Assembly: GCA_051418075.1 (NCBI GenBank) | Contig: JBPRGG010000081.1 | Coordinates: 1 to 64,000 of the forward strand | Source: JBPRGG01 sp051418075 | GTDB taxonomy: Bacteria; Bacteroidota; Bacteroidia; Cytophagales; Cyclobacteriaceae | Length of the DNA: 64,000 nt | Direction of reading: 5' to 3' | Shown here: piece by piece, positions 59,777 through 64,000 of the stretch | Position numbering within the stretch: the first letter of the stretch is position 1 | Layout of the letters: the number at the start of each line of letters is the position of its first letter | Made by a program: the position numbers and the translations under genes | The notes under the pieces: generated by a model | What the model saw: the letters and a program-made list of their open reading frames with translations, nothing else | The model's database searches: none | Told to the model about the DNA's origin: nothing

Positions 59777-62170
59777 ATGATCTTCAATTACATCAAAATA
59801 TACCTGAGGAATCTTCGTAAAAATAAAACCATTTCGTTTATTAACGTTTTTGGCCTGGCCATAAGCATGTCAGTTTGTTTATTACTTATTTTGATCGTGG
59901 CTGACCAATATGCTTATGATAATTTTCACAACAAACGACATGGTATCTACCGCATCATTACTGACAGGCTTCAGCAAAAAGAATACCTGTGGTCTACTGC
60001 CACTACCGCTTATCCCCTGGCTGATGTATTGAGCAGTCACGAAAGTGTGGAGCAGGTAGCCACACTCAAAAAAGGCTTTTCCGGCGTGGCACAATGGGAA
60101 GAAGCTGAAATACCTTTTAATGGGATGTATGCCAGTAATTCTTTCCTGCAAATGTTTGATTACCCACTCAGTCAGGGCAATCGGTATACTGCACTCAACT
60201 CCCCTAATGCCATTGTGCTGACAAAAAAGCTGGCTGAAAAGATATTTGGACAAGAAAACCCGCTCAACCAGGTAATGCAGGTAGAGGGGCTTGGCGAATT
60301 TGTGGTAACCGGTGTGCTGGCAGCGTTTCCGGGAAAAACCCACCTGAAATTTGATGCACTGGCCAGTACGGCCAGGCTGCCTGTGCTTCAGCAGGAAGGT
60401 AAAACAGAACCATTCGAAACAGACTGGCACCATATCTATATGACTTATGTGTATGTAAATATCAAAGAAAGAGCTGAAATTGAGGATATACAGCCTGTTT
60501 TAGATATGGTCGCTCAATCCAATTACGAAGCTGATAGCGAATTCGAATATACTTTTATAGCCCAACCTTTAACGGATATCACTCCCGGCCCTTTGCTGAG
60601 CAATACATCCGGTTTTGGTCTACCAATGGTCTTCATCTATGTCATGTTGGGTATGGCCCTGGTGGTGTTGTCCTCTGCGGCATTTAATTATGCCAATCTG
60701 ACTACCGCACGGGCTATCAAACGAGCCAGAGAAATTGGCATCAGGAAAGTGGTGGGAGCAAGAAAGAAAAGCATTATCATTCAGTTTATTATTGAAGCCA
60801 TCATCATGGCCCTCATTGCCTTTGGGTTGGCTATATTGATTGTAGAATATTTACACCCCATGCTCAACAATATGTTTGTTTCACTGGGGGCACCATTTCA
60901 ATTTGATAAAACCCCTTACCTTTACTGGATATTCCTGGGTTTTGCCCTGATCACCGGATTAGCAGCCGGACTTGTTCCTGCCTTTTTCTTTGCTGCTACC
61001 GATCCCCTGGTAGCTTTGAAAAAATCGATCAATATCGGTAGATTTGGCAAGCATAAAAGAAGGTTTAATATCAGAAAATTATTGGTGGTGGTGCAATTTG
61101 CGTTTTCCATCATTTTCGTCATCACCATGCTGGCCCTTTATCAGCAAATGCAACTGGTGATGAAGTCAGATCATGGATTTCGGACAGAAGGGGTAGTTAC
61201 AATTGACCTGCAGGGATTGGCCCCTGATCATTTCAAAAGTGAATTCAGCCAACTGGCCAATGTTACTTCAGTGGCAGCCACCTCTCATATGCCCGCCCTG
61301 GGCACCAACAACACCACTGAGTATAAGCGTGAAGGCATGCAGGAGTCAATGAATCTGAGCTATATCGGAGCGGATCATCAATACCTGGACTTAATGGGTC
61401 TGGAACTAATAGCCGGAAGAAATTTTCCTGAGAATATTCCTGAGGAAGAACAGTATGTCATTTTGAACCAGACAGCAGTAAAAAACCTGGGCTGGCAGCT
61501 ACCGGATCAGGCCATAGGACAAATTATTGAAATGGATGATCATCCGGTTGAGATAATTGGGATCATCAGGGATTTTCACTATGAAAGAATGGATAATTCC
61601 ATCGGACCGATGGGTTTGCGTTATTTGCCTGATCGCTTGCGGCGATTAATTGTAACCATCAATACTGAACAGGAAAAACAAACCCTGGCCGGATTAGAAC
61701 AAGGATGGGCCAAACACACAGCCAGACCATTCGATTACAGCTTTTATAAAGATGATCTGAGGCTTTCCTATGGGCATTTCGAAGCGCTGATCAAGGTGCT
61801 GGGCTATGTAACCCTGGTGGTGATTTCCCTGGCCAGCCTGGGATTACTGGGCATGGTAATCTTCCATGTGCAGCATAAAACCCGGGAAATAGGCATCCGC
61901 AAAATATTAGGGGCCAGTGGAAAACAGATCCTGTTTTCTACTGGAAAAAGCTTTTTCATTCTTATTTTGATCTCTTATGTGATTGGGGGACCAATTTCTT
62001 ATTTTGTGAATGAAATGTGGCTGCAAAACTATGCCTATCGTATTGATTTTGGTTTAATGTCACTGTTGACCGGATTTGGTTTGGTGGTAATCATCGTGGC
62101 ACTGACTTTAGGATCACAGTTTTACCGGGCCATGCGGGTGAATCCGGTGGAAGTTTTACAGCAGGAGTAA
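59777..62170 (+). CDS. FtsX/MacB-type ABC transporter permease, orphan
   Basis: This 797-residue inner membrane protein begins MIFNYIKIYLRNLRKNKTISFINVFGLAISM, the standard start of Bacteroidota MacB-like permeases. A MacB periplasmic core domain (about 45-260) is followed by two FtsX domains with GIRKVVGARKKSIIIQF near 325-345 and GIRKILGASGKQILF near 705-720. It ends RAMRVNPVEVLQQE. These permeases work with an ATPase in lipoprotein, peptide or drug export. No ATPase gene is adjacent. Downstream lies a membrane-bound LytTR regulator. Confidence 0.93.
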   Translation: MIFNYIKIYLRNLRKNKTISFINVFGLAISMSVCLLLILIVADQYAYDNFHNKRHGIYRIITDRLQQKEYLWSTATTAYPLADVLSSHESVEQVATLKKGFSGVAQWEEAEIPFNGMYASNSFLQMFDYPLSQGNRYTALNSPNAIVLTKKLAEKIFGQENPLNQVMQVEGLGEFVVTGVLAAFPGKTHLKFDALASTARLPVLQQEGKTEPFETDWHHIYMTYVYVNIKERAEIEDIQPVLDMVAQSNYEADSEFEYTFIAQPLTDITPGPLLSNTSGFGLPMVFIYVMLGMALVVLSSAAFNYANLTTARAIKRAREIGIRKVVGARKKSIIIQFIIEAIIMALIAFGLAILIVEYLHPMLNNMFVSLGAPFQFDKTPYLYWIFLGFALITGLAAGLVPAFFFAATDPLVALKKSINIGRFGKHKRRFNIRKLLVVVQFAFSIIFVITMLALYQQMQLVMKSDHGFRTEGVVTIDLQGLAPDHFKSEFSQLANVTSVAATSHMPALGTNNTTEYKREGMQESMNLSYIGADHQYLDLMGLELIAGRNFPENIPEEEQYVILNQTAVKNLGWQLPDQAIGQIIEMDDHPVEIIGIIRDFHYERMDNSIGPMGLRYLPDRLRRLIVTINTEQEKQTLAGLEQGWAKHTARPFDYSFYKDDLRLSYGHFEALIKVLGYVTLVVISLASLGLLGMVIFHVQHKTREIGIRKILGASGKQILFSTGKSFFILILISYVIGGPISYFVNEMWLQNYAYRIDFGLMSLLTGFGLVVIIVALTLGSQFYRAMRVNPVEVLQQE

Positions 62171-62469
62171 TTTAGTTTTTTAATTGATCCTCGGAATCCG
62201 CATTTTTCCAAAATTTTCTTATATTATAATCTTTTCTGCAATTACTCTCATTATCAAAAATTAATTATGAAAATAACATCAGGAGAGTTCCCAAATTGGC
62301 AACTCTCTTTCATAAAGTAGCTTTGCCCGTAATGGTTGCTATCCCTGTCTTCCATTCTTAAGCTCTAATCCAATAATGGTGCACCTCTGGCAAATGGTAA
62401 AGTGGCTTTTTCAAAATAGATAAATCAGATCTATTCGGTATTTTTGTGGATGGAAAATATCCCTTTCAA
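62171..62469. other. Intergenic stretch with hairpin
   Basis: This 299 bp stretch between the permease and the LytTR gene holds a hairpin at 62283-62310. No gene is recognised. Confidence 0.4.
62283..62310 (+). terminator. Hairpin GAGAGTT/AACTCTC
   Basis: Seven base pairs enclose an 11-base loop and are followed by TTT. It could end the permease transcript, although it is about 110 bp after the stop and the T-run is short. Confidence 0.45.
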
Positions 62470-63336
62470 ATGACCTTGAAATTAATTCAGCAGCCGCATC
62501 CCTTTATCTACAACACATATAGCATTTTGTTGCCTGGAATTATTACCTTTTTTTTGATACTGTTAGTGGCACCCTATGGAATACAAGACCTGAATTTAAA
62601 TTATCGTATCGCTTTTTCTGCCGGATTAGCATCCATTGCATCTCTTTCGGTAGCTTTAGTGGTTGGTATGGCCAGAAAATTGTTCCCTGCCTGGATGAAG
62701 GAAGAAAAATGGACCCTGGGAAAGGAACTGCTATTACTGTTTTCTGTGGATCTGCTGATCTGCTTTTTGATCTATCTGGCCTTCCTGATGTTTGATTTAA
62801 GCCAGCAGCACCCCTGGCATTTATTTGTGCAGGTATTATTAAAAACATTTGCCATCAGTATATTTCCTATTTCGATTCTGGTGCTTTTTGAGCAATATAA
62901 TCACCTCAGAGCCAACTTGAGGCGGTCAGAACAATGGAATAAACAATTATCTTCATTCAATAAAGCAAACCGGCAGAGACCGGATGCTACCAAGCACACC
63001 ATAAAATTTGCCGGAGAAAATGGCAAAGTTGTACTAAATGTAAATCCGGATGAAGTGGTTTGTCTTAGATCTGAAGGAAATTATGTAGAAGTATTTTATC
63101 AGGACGGGAAGGATCACCTGAAAAAATTATTGATCAGAAACCGGCTCAAGGTCTTGTCTGATCAACTGCCCCCAAATATGTTTTTTCAAACCCATAAAAG
63201 TTATCTGGTCAATACTAGCCAAATCACGCGAGTAAAAGGCAATGCCCGTAATTACGAATTGGTCATACGAGATCTTCCTTTCACAGTTCCGGTATCAAGG
63301 ACAAAGGCAGGATTGCTTCATGAGGTGTTATCTTGA
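62470..63336 (+). CDS. Membrane-anchored LytTR transcriptional regulator
   Basis: This 288-residue regulator is taken from the ATG at 62470 (MTLKLIQQPHPF); an in-frame GTG at 62446 is less likely. Four hydrophobic helices (about 17-145) precede a linker and a C-terminal LytTR domain with VNPDEVVCLRSEGNYVEVFY, FFQTHKSYLVNTSQI and LPFTVPVSRTK. Membrane-bound LytTR proteins without a receiver domain sense signals directly. The permease upstream or the beta-barrel gene downstream are possible targets. Confidence 0.9.
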   Translation: MTLKLIQQPHPFIYNTYSILLPGIITFFLILLVAPYGIQDLNLNYRIAFSAGLASIASLSVALVVGMARKLFPAWMKEEKWTLGKELLLLFSVDLLICFLIYLAFLMFDLSQQHPWHLFVQVLLKTFAISIFPISILVLFEQYNHLRANLRRSEQWNKQLSSFNKANRQRPDATKHTIKFAGENGKVVLNVNPDEVVCLRSEGNYVEVFYQDGKDHLKKLLIRNRLKVLSDQLPPNMFFQTHKSYLVNTSQITRVKGNARNYELVIRDLPFTVPVSRTKAGLLHEVLS

Positions 63337-63448
63337 ATGACAGTTGATACCGGATCAGGCCGGTTGGTACCAAAAGCGGCTCAACAGATCTAAATGTGTG
63401 GTTAATCCTTCATTTTTGCAGCATCATTCACCTGTTTTAATAAAATAA

Positions 63449-64000
63449 ATGGAAAGATTTAAGCTTTTGATAGGGTTCATTTTGATATTACATGCAGTAG
63501 ATGGATTGAGTCAGGTTTACCTTGAGAAAAAAACCCAGCATCGGTTTGCCCAGACCTATCTGGGATTGAACACCCTGATCACTCCTACATCCGGCACTCT
63601 TTTCTGGCAAGGGTTATCTCAGCCATTCCCCTCCATGGTTACACCCCGATTTACTATAGGTGGTTTGCATTTTTGGGGTAAGTGGGATTTCAAGATCAAT
63701 TTGCCACTCACCCATTGGGGCAGATTTTCCTTAAGGGAGTCAGGAAAAGTCCGTTTTAATCAGGGTGGAGACCTCAGTGCCCGGTTTTACCCCTGGAGAA
63801 TCAGAAACAGACGGTTAAGGCCATTTGTGGGGCTAGGCTTCAACCAAATGGCACTCAGCCTGGAGGATTCGGAAATTAACCAACGGTCTGAGCAATTCTT
63901 TTCCACCTCCCTACAAGCAGGATTATCCTTCGCGTTCAAGGAGTGGCAGCTCAATGGAGAATTTTTATGGATGCCGGACAACCGGCGAGATTTTTACGCA
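63449..64000 (+). CDS. Outer-membrane beta-barrel-like protein, cut by window edge
   Basis: The frame is open from the ATG at 63449 to the right edge (184 residues). The N-terminus (MERFKLLIGFILILHAVDGL) is a signal peptide. The rest shows beta-barrel features: an alternating pattern with FKINLPLTHWG, LSARFYPWR, RPFVGLGFNQ and LQAGLSFAFKEW. It resembles the outer-membrane proteins of Bacteroidota that have no assigned role. The C-terminal part and family cannot be judged. Confidence 0.7.
   Translation, partial: MERFKLLIGFILILHAVDGLSQVYLEKKTQHRFAQTYLGLNTLITPTSGTLFWQGLSQPFPSMVTPRFTIGGLHFWGKWDFKINLPLTHWGRFSLRESGKVRFNQGGDLSARFYPWRIRNRRLRPFVGLGFNQMALSLEDSEINQRSEQFFSTSLQAGLSFAFKEWQLNGEFLWMPDNRRDFYA

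Noticed and set aside
59882..60433. 183-codon minus-strand frame inside the permease gene
   Set aside because: The plus-strand frame has the permease signatures, and the reverse frame is only its complement.

Overview
The window looks like a chromosome segment from a Bacteroidota bacterium, probably a free-living, polysaccharide-degrading member of the Cytophagales or Saprospiria. The evidence is the gene content: DUF2027-Smr, DUF2279, a lipoprotein TamA-like protein (TamL) with TamB, LytTR regulators, MG2-domain surface proteins, SdhAB of the Bacteroidota type and Cys-type sulfatases. Recognisable Shine-Dalgarno sites are lacking, and some promoters carry TAnnTTTG-like -7 boxes. Assignment below phylum is inference.

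Region 1 (1-10488, all minus strand) is a carbohydrate cluster. It holds two Cys-type sulfatases (one cut by the left edge), a right-handed beta-helix protein with a C-terminal LamG domain, a Tat-exported Gfo/Idh/MocA oxidoreductase, a DUF1080 protein whose stop overlaps the oxidoreductase start (ATGA), and a secreted GH65 enzyme. The set suggests periplasmic breakdown of a sulfated glycan, possibly through 3-keto sugars. No SusC/SusD pair is in view.

Region 2 (10489-18081) is the accessory part. It holds a repeat-rich, gene-free stretch, an AT-rich two-gene unit (a Cys-rich lipoprotein and an MG2-type surface protein), a secreted, membrane-anchored TPR-CHAT caspase-like protease, and a small single-pass protein transcribed towards it.

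Region 3 (18420-46581) is mostly core genome: a LuxE-like acyltransferase, an NtrC-type response regulator with no DNA-binding domain, rnpB, an Smr protein, tamB/tsaD head to head, smpB, an NlpC/P60 protein, HNH, ABC-F, a subtilase next to an AmpD-like amidase, a methyltransferase, a TrmH-type enzyme head to head with tamL, then hemF, PAP2, LytTR, maf and a phosphohexomutase.

Region 4 (46928-55165) centres on an AraC regulator divergent from a six-gene unit: two alpha/beta hydrolases, two tandem NTF2-like proteins, a carboxymuconolactone-decarboxylase-like protein and a cupin lipoprotein. A DJ-1-like protein and a glutaminyl cyclase lipoprotein follow.

Region 5 (55365-64000) holds sdhA-sdhB without an adjacent sdhC, a third sulfatase, an orphan FtsX/MacB-type permease, a membrane-bound LytTR regulator and a beta-barrel protein cut by the right edge.

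No tRNA, rRNA, CRISPR array, intact transposase or prophage was seen. I found no convincing wholly new system. The best candidates for follow-up are the TPR-CHAT locus with its neighbours, the DNA-binding-less NtrC protein, the head-to-head arrangement of both tam genes with RNA-modification genes, and the repeat cluster at 10.6-11.2 kb.
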